Positions 11,012 to 21,916 of a stretch of DNA of 64,000 nt are shown piece after piece. The stretch spans positions 310,001 to 374,000 of the forward strand of contig JAEILZ010000001.1 in assembly GCA_018873225.1 (NCBI GenBank). The letters run 5' to 3'. Under the pieces are notes generated by a model. It saw nothing but the letters and a program-made list of their open reading frames with translations, was not told where the DNA came from and searched no databases. The first letter of the stretch is position 1. Each line of letters starts with the position of its first letter. Source of the DNA: [Phialemoniopsis] sp. UDSM-2020. Lineage: Eukaryota > Ascomycota > Sordariomycetes > Thyridiales > Thyridiaceae. The translations under genes were made by a program, and so were the position numbers.

Positions 11012-13163
11012 CTAAATCTGGAATTTGCGATATCGCGGAATGGGTCCGTCCTCGCGGTTCACGGCTCGGCCGTTCTTCTTCGCAGTCGCAGCCGCACTGA
11101 CTTGCTTGTATGGCTGCAGGCTAGCCATGAGCCGAACCGTGTCTGTGATGGCCTGGTCGCTGAAAGGGCCAGTGCGAGCTCGCAGGTCGGTGACCTGGTA
11201 TGGCTTGGCGCGCCACTTCTTCTCCATGGGATCGGTGAACAATGTGTTATTGTATCCGAGGCCTGACAGAGCCGTGACGTTGAAGGCCGCCATCATATCG
11301 TGGTCTTCGTGAATCAGGTTGTGACAATGGAACATGTAAACACCATCCCACTTGGTGGGTGTTAGCAACTCATCATTGGAAATCGTAGAGGCATGACTTA
11401 CTGGGGCATAGTGGGCCTCGACCAGGACTTTCTCGCCACGGCCCAGCCAGACAACATCCTTGAGACCTTGAGCTTCGTAGGGCATGACCGCGCGGTTACC
11501 CTCTCGAGAGATGACACGGAAGTCGACGAGGTGGACGTGGATCGGGTGCGTCCAGCCGTCGGAGCGGTTCTCAAGTTCCCAGATCTCGACTGTGTTGAGC
11601 GGAACATTGGCAAGCAGTCGGTGCTGAACATCAGCAAAGCCGACATCGTTGATGCGCCACTCTCCATTGTGGCGATGGAAACGGAACTGGTGATTTATTA
11701 CCGTGCCATGTGGCGGGAATGGTACACCTCGAAGGCGTGCCGGTACGACCGAAGTGTCGGGCTTAGCTAGGGGTCCCTTCCCGACAACGAAGCGCATGAC
11801 CTTGTTCGTGTTGGTAAAGTCATCATCCGTGCCGATGCCGCCGACGCGTTCGAGATTGCGTAGCTCGATTGATTTTCCAGCATAAGCCGAAAAGTCGAAG
11901 ACGACCTCGTATCGCTCTGCCATGGACAGGTACTGTGGCGTTTGATCAGCGGACTGGGCGTAGACAGGCCTCTCTCAGGGAAGGGCTGTTGTGCTGAGGA
12001 GAACATACCATATCCGAGACTTGCACGGGGCCAGTGAGTAGCCCCGCATCGGACGCGATCACCTTGAAAGGGAGCTTGCCATTGATGTTGTCCGTAAGTG
12101 CGAAATATAGAGCAAATGAGCGGGAAACGGCAGAGTTGAGAAATCGGAAGCGGTATTTCCTGGGTTCAACATTCAGGAAAGGCCAAGGTTGCCCGTTCTG
12201 AGCTCCGTGTTAGCGCGTCGCGTCGTACTGCTGCTGAATATTGTCAAAGACTGCAGCCACTTACGACATGGATTACGTCGCCCCACAAGCTGTCCGTCTC
12301 ACCGTTGGTCGAGAAGAGAGTGCCATCGGAGTTGTATTGTTTCGAAGAGAGGATAAGTGGGATGTCATATACACCATATCCGCTGGGGAGGCCCAGGGCG
12401 TTGTCAGCGGGATCTTGGATCATGTAGGCACCAGCTTGGCCCATGTATGCGTTCTCGGCTGTCTATCAGCGCACCAAAGGTCAGAATCTACTACCTTGTA
12501 ACAACATGCATCTGCTTGAGCTTACCACATGCATAGCATGGTCATGATACCACAGAAGCCGAGCTGACTGTTGGTTGGGATAGTAATAGTCCTTATATTG
12601 CCCCGGGAAGGTCACATCCTCGGCCCAGCCATCGAACGGTGCGCGAGAATAGGAGCCATGAAGGTGAACAGAGTTCTCCATCTGAGCATTGTTGATAAAG
12701 CGTACAATGCTCTCGGTTCCTCGCGGGACGATAATGGTAGGGCCAGGAGACATTCCATCGTAGCCTACAAGGTTGGCCTTGCGCAGGTTGGGATAGACTT
12801 GTTGAGTGAAGGGCTTGATCTCCATCTCATAGTACCATATCTCCTTCCCTGTAGTAGGATTGATGATAACCCTGAACAAGGTTAGACATTACTCGACAAG
12901 GACACATGGTTGACAGGGTGGTAGTCCTACTTTGTAGGTTGCTTGACAGGTGGTATCGGTAGTGCCACCTTGTATATCAGAGGGTAATCAGGGCTCAAGT
13001 CCTTGCCCTTCTTTGCAGTGGTGGTCGTGTCGGGGACATCTTCTTGAACAGCTGCTAAGGCGGCTGCTTCCGCTGCTGGTATGTCAGATTCAATCTCCTT
13101 GGAAAGGCCCGGAGAAAGCGTCGACAGCCCCAAAACGAGCGCGGCAATAGAGCGGTAAAGCAT
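11012..13163 (-). CDS. Multicopper oxidase, bilirubin-oxidase-like
   Basis: The 611-aa product has exons 13163-12931, 12871-12526, 12462-12265, 12197-12009, 11932-11402 and 11350-11012. It starts with a signal peptide (MLYRSIAALVLGLS...). All four copper motifs are present: SVHLHGS, WYHDHAMH, HPIHVHLVDF and HCHNLIHEDHDM, the last with a Met axial ligand to T1 copper. The run HCHNLIHED..MMAAFNVT is characteristic of fungal bilirubin oxidases and separates it from laccases with Leu or Phe in the axial position. The role is one-electron oxidation of phenols or tetrapyrroles coupled to reduction of O2 to water, outside the cell. The last intron (11351-11401, 51 nt) is stopless and a multiple of three. 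A minus-strand TATAAATA at 13295-13302 supports this ATG over an upstream in-frame one. Confidence 0.92.
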
Positions 13164-16100
13164 CCTGGCAAAGAGCAGCCACAAGGTGAACCTTGTCGGA
13201 TGAGGTCTTTGGGAGAGGGAAGAAAGAGCTGAGTCCACAGATCTTCACTGCAGGTTTGGTTACTCAAGCTCCTCGAAGATGGACGATATGGCGGTATTTA
13301 TAGACAGTCTTGTCGCTGTTCTGTGCTTTCAACCTGTTGCCGTTCTCTCAGGGCTCACCTTGTCAATGCTCGAGTTCTCTAAGTGCCACACAGGCGACAA
13401 GTTCCGTCCGTACTTGGAAACAAGTCCGTCAATAGTGTGCTGCAACTTCACACGAGACGTCCAGACTCCTGGTCCTTGGCGAGTTGAATGCCAGTATCAG
13501 TCTCCTTTGGGTCGGTGCATGGTTCCATTGTAGCCCTCTAACCGCAGACAATATGCCCACATCACAAAGTCCATCGGAAGGTGGCATCGAAAGGGTTGCA
13601 AGGTTGCGAGATTGCAACCTTTGACGCTCAGTCAAAGAGTCTAGACCCGAAGGCTTCGCCGAAGACTGACAAATGCTTAGCTAGTTCAGCAGCCATGTGG
13701 CATCTGAGAAAGAGACTAGGAATAGTGGCTTCATCACGCGGTCTCCATTTGGCGAGCGCTACGGGGGAGAGGGAACACCGGGCACACCCCCAAGAATGGA
13801 AGTCGGTGTGGCAATGAGACACTGGAGAGGCTAGATGCGGACAACAATTTGAAATACAAACTATGGTGGAATTATGGTGGCGCGGAGGTCCTGACTGATG
13901 GGTTGAGGAAGCAATCCTGGCTATAAGAGTGTTACTGGGACTGCGTTGTATCTCTCGGCTTGCTTGAACAGTGCGAGGATATCATTACATGCAGCACACA
14001 AGTCTAATCATCATCACGACAACAAGGACTCCACTTGAACAGGCACAGCGCAATGAGATACGAATTCAATAAAAAGCAATTTCAGCCGAGCGCGCGTTCC
14101 GCCATTGTGTATCAGGTTGTATTTCTCCAGGAAATTATCACTCACATCAGTTGCTCAGTTTCAGGACACACAGTCCGTACCCTCTTGAACATGATCCGAG
14201 TCAGGGGCTTGCAGATCAACTAGAGAGAAGCGATTGTATTGGCTTGGCGGGCGCCTCCTCGAAAATCGATGTCATTGCATTGTATTCTCATCATATGGTT
14301 GGCCAAAAGGGAAGGTGCAACCCCAGTTTCACACAACTAGCTGGTCAGTAGAGCTGAAGTTATTGCAGGCCAACCGTGCAAGAGCCCCAGTGCGGCCTCG
14401 GGCTGGACTTGGAGACAGGCTGCAAGTGCGGACGGGTCGGGGCGGCCAACCTTGTATCACACTCCAGCCCGCAGGATGTCCCCTGCTTTGTGTTATTGGC
14501 TCCTGGCCATCAACACCACGCCTGCTCCGGAGATATTGACTTAGGGGATATCAAATAGACCCCAACTGAACTCCGTGCCTTGTCTCTTTGAATGTAACAG
14601 CTTCCTTGATGCTTCCAGCCTATTCCAAGGTTTTCCGAGTTGTAGTGTTGTTGGTGGGACGGAGTCTGAAAAGCAAGGTCGTGTGGCTGCAACATTGTCT
14701 GCCAATGGACGCGCAGGATTGAGCCAAGAAACAGCCCCCGTGCAAGCCGCACCCTGCCCACTAGGATTCCAGAACGGAATACGAAGAATCACGTAATTTG
14801 ACCAGCATTCATGATGGACGTGGACGACAAATATTGACTCTGTTCACACGTCCAGAGCTCCGGTGCCGCTCCACGATCTGAGAGATTCGCAGCGGAACGC
14901 AAGTCGCAATCTCCTCACGATCTGAAAATATCTCACATTGATGGATCAGAGCACGGTACTCCAGACGGCCAATGCGCAATGTTTCCTCGTAACGCGTCGA
15001 ATGCACCCCAACACAGCTGCGAACTCCATGTCGGTTTCCAGGATCATGGTGCCCCGGATTGGGTGGACCTGAAAATGTGACGTCTTGGCCAGGTCCGAGA
15101 GGCGAGCTAGAGCCGCAATAGGCGAGTGTTCCGGAGCGGGGGCTGAGGGCCGTTCCGTCTGGGCGACAGTAGCATGGCGCTTCGCTCGGCTGCAAATGTC
15201 TGTTACTTGTTTTTCAATTCGTCCCCACGTGGTAATTCCAAGAAGGATCCCAGTATTGTCCACGAGGTAGTCTGCACTCTTGCCGTCGTGCATGTTCCGG
15301 AACTGGGGGATCCCTGTCGACGGGAATCATATCCAGGTGTATACGTTTGCCAGGGTTCAGGAACTATTTGATCCTGCGTCGCCAAGTCCTGTACACAGCC
15401 CCCCTTTGACAGGAAATCTTGCACATCAGCATCGGCGGTCGGGGCAATTTGACAGAAGTTGGTAATCCAATGGTACTGTTCCTGAAGCACAGTGAGTAGA
15501 GCTCAGGCCGCATGCAGATCATCACCCTTGCCCGTCCCCTTACCGAGGCACACCGACCGGGCTCGGAGGGTTCTTAAGGGTTATCCTTCCAAGGTAAAAT
15601 TGCGCTGTGCCCCACCGGTTGAGGTCTCTACTACCCTTCAGCCAGCCATTGCGCATCACCATTCTCAGACGAGAAGGTGTGTATGGCACGAGCTCCTCAC
15701 GAGACTTTGCTAGGCTACATCGGTAGCCATATGGTGGTGACTGACACCGGCGGACTGCACTTTACCGCCGACGCGATATTTGTAAGCGGGCATCGCGGAT
15801 ATCCGAACCAACACAACCTGGAGGCGCGCGTCTATGCCAAGAGTACCATACGACTTCATCGTAGCCTTTCAGAGTCCAGACCTGGACTAAGTCGAGCCGC
15901 TTCAGGAATCACTGCCCGATATTGGTTGCAACAACAATACCAGATGACTACTTGAGGTGATATTTCTCAATTCTAGACTTCGAAATATTGACTTGGCAAT
16001 GGTGCAGTTGAGCACTGAGAACAGAACATGGACCTGGAATTGAGCGGCTGCCCGGGGAAGCCGACGAGACATGTGAAGCATGGACTGGACAACTCACGAG

Positions 16101-16207
16101 GTATAAATTTCGACGATTTTGCCGCAGAATAGACACTCTACTAGCAGAGAACACACGGTCTTCTCAAGTCTTTTCACCATTCACTTTCATGTTGAACAAG
16201 ATCAACA
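13164..16207. other. 3-kb gene-poor stretch
   Basis: It holds the multicopper oxidase promoter (TATA 13295-13302), a perfect 8-bp inverted repeat AAGGTTGC...GCAACCTT at 13600-13621, the frameshifted relic at 14946-15490 and the promoter of the next gene (TATAAAT at 16102-16108). No intact gene is seen. Confidence 0.5.
14946..15490 (-). pseudogene. Frameshifted relic of an unrecognised protein gene
   Basis: Two adjacent minus-strand frames read like one protein. The first contains EQYHWITNFCQIAPTADADV, then GGCVQDLATQDQIV and YTPGYDSRR. The second continues with IPQFRNMHDGKSADYLVDNTG, LLGITTWGRIEKQV and ends ...CALAVWSTVL. The switch lies near 15305-15315 at CGACAGGGATCCCCCAG and needs a two-base insertion or one-base loss; no splice signals bridge it. 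No ATG opens the first frame. The family is not recognised. The protein-like composition and the continuous logic across the shift are the only evidence. Confidence 0.45.
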
Positions 16208-17897
16208 ATGCAACTACTCCATTTATTCAAGCTCTTTCTCACGTTGGCTCTCCAGGTGGCTTTCTTAACCCCTGGGTCTGTTGGACAGGATGCCCCTTTG
16301 TTCATTCAGGGCGCTTTGGAAGATGCCACGGTGACAGATGACACGTACAACTCGGGTGGGTCTGTGACCGTGAATGGCTTTACTATGAATGTTCCGAAGA
16401 ACTTGCTGGTCCAGTTCCCAGCTGCGTGGGTTCCTTGGAAGACATTTGTAGAAAGCAAGCACAACTTTCTCGGCTTTGAAACCTTGGTAGGTGCATCGAA
16501 GCCTCTTGTGGTTTTCTTTACTGACACAAGACACAGGTCATCGGTAACAGCATCAACGGTGTGCCAAAGGTCGGTCAAGTCCAACTTTATGAGTTCTTCG
16601 AAGGACTGGCGAGCGGCTTCATAGAGTCTATCAATCACGAAGATGGGAGCATGAAGATTCAAAACGGGCCGACCGTCCGTATCAATGATCCCAATGGAGT
16701 CTTCTCGGTTGGCTACACTGGCTCGCCCTTGATGACTGCCGACGACATCAGCCCAAGTATATCCTCGTTCTCGGGATTTCCAATGTGCATCCCGCGCAAC
16801 TCGAGCGATCCGCTCTGTCCCATGACAAACAGGCCTTTTCAAGGCCCGGGCACTTTGTAAGCATGCCGAAAATCTGAAGGCCAGTGGCAATGGGATGCTA
16901 ATTAGGTTATAGTACTGCTCCTGATCCGCTTGTCATGGCCCCGTTCCTGCCCGGGGATTTCATCACGTTCAGTGGTTTCCGCCAAGGCAACGAAGTAATT
17001 GCATTCAGCATTGTTGCGCAGAATGTCATGATCACGACATTGGGAGACATTGTCTATGTGAGGATGGAACTTGGTCTCTTGGGTATCGACAACCCAAGTC
17101 CTAATGCCGAGATTGCAGAGTCCAGAGTACGTTCTACGGCGAAGTTCAATCAGTATCGTGCAAGTGTGCTAGACTAACATACTTTTGACTGGCCGCAGTT
17201 CATCGGGTTTGTCTCCAACCCAAGAGCATTTGTGTCGCTTTACGCAGTAGATGTCGATCCTTGCACTGGTACTACATCCGACCGAATCATCGCCACGATG
17301 GGTCTGCGGGGTGGACGCAACCCGCAAAACAAGTTCGAGTACCGTAACGAGATCCTCGCCGGCTACGCTCGTGAATACAAGGCTGTTGCCGAGATCAATG
17401 GCATCCCCAAGACGCGCGTCACACGAAATGGTATCGTTGCGGGCGAGTACGTTCAGCCTGTCAACGTCTGGGTGCACGGCGAGCAGGACGTTCCTGGCGT
17501 GCCACCAGTCCCATTTGACTTTTCTCAGATGGATTGGCTTACACGAGGTGTTGGCCGCGATGCCAATGGGAATCTCTGGGGGCCAATCGACCCTTTTCCG
17601 CAGACAGGCGTGTTCATCGATCCGCCTGTCTGCCCAAATGTTGCCGCTAAGGAGGACAACAACAATTCGACGGAGACGGCGACTAGCTCTGGCGCCGAGA
17701 CCACTGCTACGCCTGCGGCTTCAGTGACAACCGATGTGACTAGCTCCGGGACGATTGTGATCGAGAAGCGGGCAAGTTTTGGGCGTTGGCACAGTCGCAC
17801 TCGCCACGAGGCCCAGGCCGATGCGGAGAACAAGGATACTACTGAACCCGCGCTTATGAAGATTGCTCCGCAGCCAAAGCGAGTGGACCTTTCCTAA
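16208..17897 (+). CDS. Secreted protein of unknown function
   Basis: The product is 503 aa from exons 16208-16486, 16537-16856, 16913-17126 and 17199-17897; all junctions keep the phase. The N-terminus is a signal peptide (MQLLHLFKLFLTLALQVAFL...). The body has no motif I recognise. It contains repeated beta-rich stretches (GFTMNVPKNLLVQFPAAW, FLPGDFITFSGF) and ends in a Ser/Thr/Ala-rich segment (TATSSGAETTATPAASVTT) followed by a basic tail. There is no GPI-type hydrophobic C-terminus, so release to the medium or wall is likelier than anchoring. It resembles conserved hypothetical secreted ascomycete proteins. A TATAAAT at 16102-16108 lies about 100 bp before the ATG. Confidence 0.82.
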
Positions 17898-18466
17898 ACT
17901 TCCCGTACGGCTTTAGTCGATCTCCTTATCCTCGACGGGAAATACTTGTGCTCCAATAATGTGCATATCAGACTTAGTCTCCGGCTACATTCTTTACCAA
18001 GTTTGCGATACATCATCTCACCCCTTTGTTAGTGTAGCTTCAGCTATGATAGTCAATAGCAAATACATGAGCGTTTCGGACCGTCTACTGTGATGCATCG
18101 CAAACTAATCGTGAGGGATGGAGGACCGTGGTGTTCATGACGTTTGTCCACGGAGTGTCATTGCACCGGCTTGCCGACTCCCATGTTTCAATGTTATGAT
18201 GTGTGTGGGGTTAATGGTGCGGGGAGAGCAGGCCTCGGACCGCCGAGCTTTACGTACACAAGTCATACTAGTTTATTGCCGGTCAGAGACCTATTGGAGA
18301 CGGGAACTCGGTGCGATGAGGTTCACATTATGTATTGTTCTCACACAACTATCTAAAAGCCCCCAGCACCGAACTAGGCCCTAAATCTTCCAATCTGCTA
18401 CTCATGGTCTTGGAAACAACAGCAAGCCATGATGATATTCCTTCACGTACATCCAGCCATCTGTAT
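17898..18466. other. Intergenic region between convergent genes
   Basis: 3' flanks of the secreted protein gene and the DUF7702 gene. Short ORFs here lack any coding signature. Confidence 0.45.
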
Positions 18467-19401
18467 TCACCTGGGCAACTCCTCCGGAGCGATATGCTTT
18501 GTTCCGCGCTGGCGCCTCGTGTCTTGTCGATCGTGGGCACGGGAAGCCCTTGCTACCTGATCGGTTCGGATGCCGGCTGCGATGAATAGCAGGGTTGCGA
18601 TTAATTCCGGAAGAAAGCTCAGCAAGATGCGGACTGTCAGAGAGCCAGTGACGGGGTTGAGGTAACCTTTGCGGGTGCAGAGCGCGACCAGGCTGTAGAG
18701 AACACGGATGCCGATGAAAGGAAGAGCAAGGATGACGGCCATCAGAAGCTAGCATAGAAGAAAGAGTGTTAGCGATATGTTCACCAAGCTTGAGTCACTA
18801 AATACCAGCGGGGAAGACGAACGGTTGTGCCATGCCCGAAGACACTGGCGTTGCGGCTGCTAGATCTACGACCCTTGAACAGAGTTGCTGCGGTCCAGAC
18901 GCAAAGGATGGCCCAGGAAGCGGTCAGTATGCCAATGCCGATCTCAACCAGTTGCAGATCGCTCGGCTTTGGAGTGGCATTCTGCAGGGCAGAAGCCCCT
19001 ACACCGAGTAAAGCCACCCCGGTAGCAACGATGATATGGAAAAGTGCGACAAGGGTCCATTCCAGGGCCTTGTTCAGAGGAGGTAGGCGATAAACTCTTC
19101 TAGAGAAGGGTGAGGCCGTGATCTCCAAAATAGAACGGATACAGGGTCATACTCACGACTCGTGTAGGATGCCAGATGCAGCAAGGAGCAAAGGAGACAG
19201 GCCGACATTGGATATGATGTTACCCGAACCATTATCTGTTTGCATCGACATGGCTCCGCCAACAAGCCGCAGGGTGCAGAAGGCGAAAAGATAGCACCAG
19301 CCTAAAAGCCCGGCAAGGCCATGACGAACGAGTATGTAGAGGACTGGGATAGAAAGGATCGCGTAGATGGCCAGTTCGGCCGTGGCAAGCGAGTTGGTCA
19401 T
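18467..19401 (-). CDS. DUF7702-type integral membrane protein
   Basis: The product is 275 aa from exons 19401-19157, 19099-18799 and 18748-18467. It is a polytopic protein with about six or seven hydrophobic segments, starting TAELAIYAILSIPVLYILV and then GWCYLFAFCTLRLVGG. This arrangement is shared by a large uncharacterised fungal membrane-protein family now called DUF7702. The tail is basic and cytosolic-looking (RASRAHDRQDTRRQRGTKH). The second donor is GTGACT, weaker than the rest, but it is the only choice that keeps the frame. The start codon overlaps the stop of the upstream 69-aa ORF as ATGA. Confidence 0.8.
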
Positions 19402-19607
19402 GCTCGAACACGGTAAGGTGGTGGTGCGTCGCTTTTACGGAAGGTCTTGTCGTCCCAGCTGGTTGTGTCGGGGGCGTAGTCGACCGGCTGATGATCTCGC
19501 TCGGGGAACTCGTCGTTTTCTTGGCGACGCTTTTTCGCCTTGGATTTGTCCTTGGACTTGAGGACGATGGCGGTGAGAGATGCGACGAGCAGGAAGAGAA
19601 CTCGCAT
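19398..19607 (-). CDS. Small upstream ORF with membrane anchor and PPxY motif
   Basis: This 69-aa ORF has an ATG at 19607-19605 and a stop overlapping the DUF7702 ATG (ATGA). It begins MRVLFLLVASLTAIVL, a signal anchor or signal peptide. A very basic patch (KSKDKSKAKKRRQ), an acidic/Pro-rich middle and a C-terminal DAPPPYRVRA follow. PPPY fits the PPxY motif read by WW domains such as those of Rsp5/NEDD4 ubiquitin ligases. The ordered domain-like layout is unlike random uORFs. It could be a genuine small protein translated from the same mRNA with reinitiation at DUF7702, a separate short transcript, or a first exon wrongly left unspliced. Confidence 0.5.
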   Translation of the reverse strand: MRVLFLLVASLTAIVLKSKDKSKAKKRRQENDEFPERDHQPVDYAPDTTSWDDKTFRKSDAPPPYRVRA

Positions 19608-20478
19608 GTCGCGAAGATATGACTGCGTGGTTTGCTCGGGGCAGTGTAGGAACCTGTGGTTGTCTTCGTCTGGGTTTTTGAATGCCCCTTTTAAACAAAA
19701 GGTTCAGAACGGCGAGATGAATGTGTTGGCAGAACTTGAACTCGGGCTTAGGGAATATTCAAAACAGGGGGAAATGAGAGGATGGAAGAGAAAAAGTCAG
19801 TTGGGCGCATCCGATGAAAATAGCAGACAGCGGGAAAAGGCTGAAAGAGGCCTCTCATCGTCGTCGGCGCGTAGAGACGAGACAAATGACCGACACGAAG
19901 GGCAAACTGGTGGCTACCAGACTTGCTAATCGCCAACGACATAGAATGCCTGGGCCGTGAGCACAGCCGCCCATGATATTGCCCATACGTACCATTCAGT
20001 GTTTCTGCATGATCCATGCAGAGAGAGGGCGGCTGGGCGAAAAGGCGATCGATGGCGGGCGGCGCTACTAAACGAGAGCGAGGATCCTGGCTCGTTTCCC
20101 CCACCCCACCACCGGAAATAAATGGGTAAGACATGCACATTTCATTCAGGCTCCAGCTTTCTAATGAAACATCGGGCACACATCATTTCAAGATCCTTCG
20201 TATGTGCCGAATCCCGCTGGGAGGATGTGACGCGAGTCGTCTTATGTATGTACTTCGTATGCTATGATAGCTCCACAGTAAAGGCTGATCTCGGCTGCCT
20301 GTCTTCTCGCCGCCTCCCCTCCCACTTCTCCAGTCCTTCTCTCCCCCGCCCAGCAGTCTGTCAGGGGGACGTCCTAGCTTCCGAGACAAGCTTTTTTTGC
20401 TGCTTGGCAAAGCTTGATCCCGCCACCATCTCAGCCATCTCAGATCTCCATCCCGCCTGCTTTGTCTCCCAGCCCATC
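19608..20478. other. Divergent promoter region
   Basis: This lies between the DUF7702/small ORF unit (minus) and the Zn2Cys6 regulator (plus). The part before 20479 is pyrimidine-rich (CT-rich leader at 20300-20360), as in many fungal 5' UTRs. No gene is seen. Confidence 0.5.
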
Positions 20479-21905
20479 ATGACCGACAAGCCTCGAAAGC
20501 AGCAAGCCACACAACCACGACCACCGCGGTTGTATCACAAGAAGTCGAGAACTGGATGTTCTCGATGTCGTTCTCGTCGTGTCAAGGTAGCCATTCTCAT
20601 GCGATTTGTCTCGGGACGTTGTTGCTCTTATCATCGAATGTATTCAAACCATACCCAGCTGCTGACCGCTATGCCGTATCACAGTGTGACGAAACCCATC
20701 CAGTCTGTGTACGTTGTCCGCGAATGTATTTCTCCAGTCATGCCGTGGCACACTTAACTTATACTGTTTGGCAGAACAACTGCCATAGGCATAATGTCCC
20801 TTGCCACTACGATCGAGATACATCCCTCCCCCCTTCGCAACCGAGCCCGGGAGCAAATCAACCGCCCGAGGGCAGCAGCACACAAGCGTCGCCGTCGCCA
20901 ACGAGCTCCGCGGATGGCAGCGGCTCCGTCGAGTGCTCCGCACCTGACCAGTTAGCGTTCCCTGTTCCACGTAGCATCCATCTCTTCTCCTGCGAATTCC
21001 GTGTCTTTCATCACTTCATAGTCGCCACTACCCTCACCCTACCCGGAAGTCATATCGAGAGCATCAGGAACTGTTGGTCTGTGGAGGTGCCTAAACTTGC
21101 TCTGAGCTATGAGCCGCTGATGTATATCCTACTCGCCATTGCTTCTCTCCACCTTGTTACCTCTGGAGCTCCCGACCCGGGCTTGGTCGAACGCCGAGCC
21201 GAGTATCTAGATGCGGCCTTGAGGGCTCATCGAGGAGCACTGAGTAGCCTGAATGATGGGACTGCAAACTCGGCCTGCTTCGCGTCCATTCTTCTGCTCA
21301 TCGATACCTTTGCTGTCCTGCAGAAGCGGCCCCTTGACCGTTACGAACCGCCTGTGGGCTGGCTGAGGGTGGTACGCGGTGCGCGTTCTGTGTTTGAAGC
21401 TGCTTGGACTAGGATCCACTTGGATCCAGCAGCCAGTATCATGACAATGATTCGATCGTCTGAGGCTTACTTGAAACCCCAGGCATCTATGAGCCGGGAT
21501 GAAATGGGAAATCTTTCAGACATTCTCGAGGAAACCGACGCAGACACCACTGCGACCCTTCGGGATGAGCAGTCAGATATCCTGCACGTGTACCCACAGG
21601 CAATCAGCCATATTCACTCTATACGAGCTGCGGCAAACCGTGGAGAACATCCATTGGCTCTATGCAGGAGACTGATGTCCTTTGCGAGCTTGGTACCGGA
21701 ACGCTTCCTGTCGTGCGTCGAGGAACAAAGGCCACGGGCTTTAATCATACTGGCCCACTTGTTCTCACTCTCATCTCATGCAAAGGACATATGGTGGATT
21801 GGGCAAACGGCCCATCGCGAAGTCTATGCTATCCGGGATCAGACTCCCGAACACCTGGTATATCTGCTAGATGAACCACTGAAACTCTTGGACACCAATA
21901 CCTAA
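20479..21905 (+). CDS. Zn2Cys6 transcription factor
   Basis: The product is 420 aa from exons 20479-20586, 20685-20708 and 20775-21905. The tiny second exon (24 nt) encodes the middle of the zinc finger. Joined, the cysteines at 27, 30, 37, 44, 47 and 54 have the canonical C-x2-C-x6-C-x6-C-x2-C-x6-C spacing. A Ser/Pro-rich linker follows and then an alpha-helical body (FRVFHHFIVATTL, LLAIASLHLVTSGA) like that of Upc2-type fungal C6 regulators. It is nuclear. It lies at the edge of the glycosyltransferase-P450-cyclase group and converges on the glycosyltransferase with only about 11 bp between the stops, so it is a candidate pathway regulator. That link is inference. Confidence 0.9.
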
Positions 21906-21916
21906 GTGCCATCGGC

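Noticed and set aside
13600..13621. 8-bp inverted repeat AAGGTTGC-gagatt-GCAACCTT
   Set aside because: Perfect arms, but short and far upstream of the nearest gene; such repeats are expected by chance in 64 kb.
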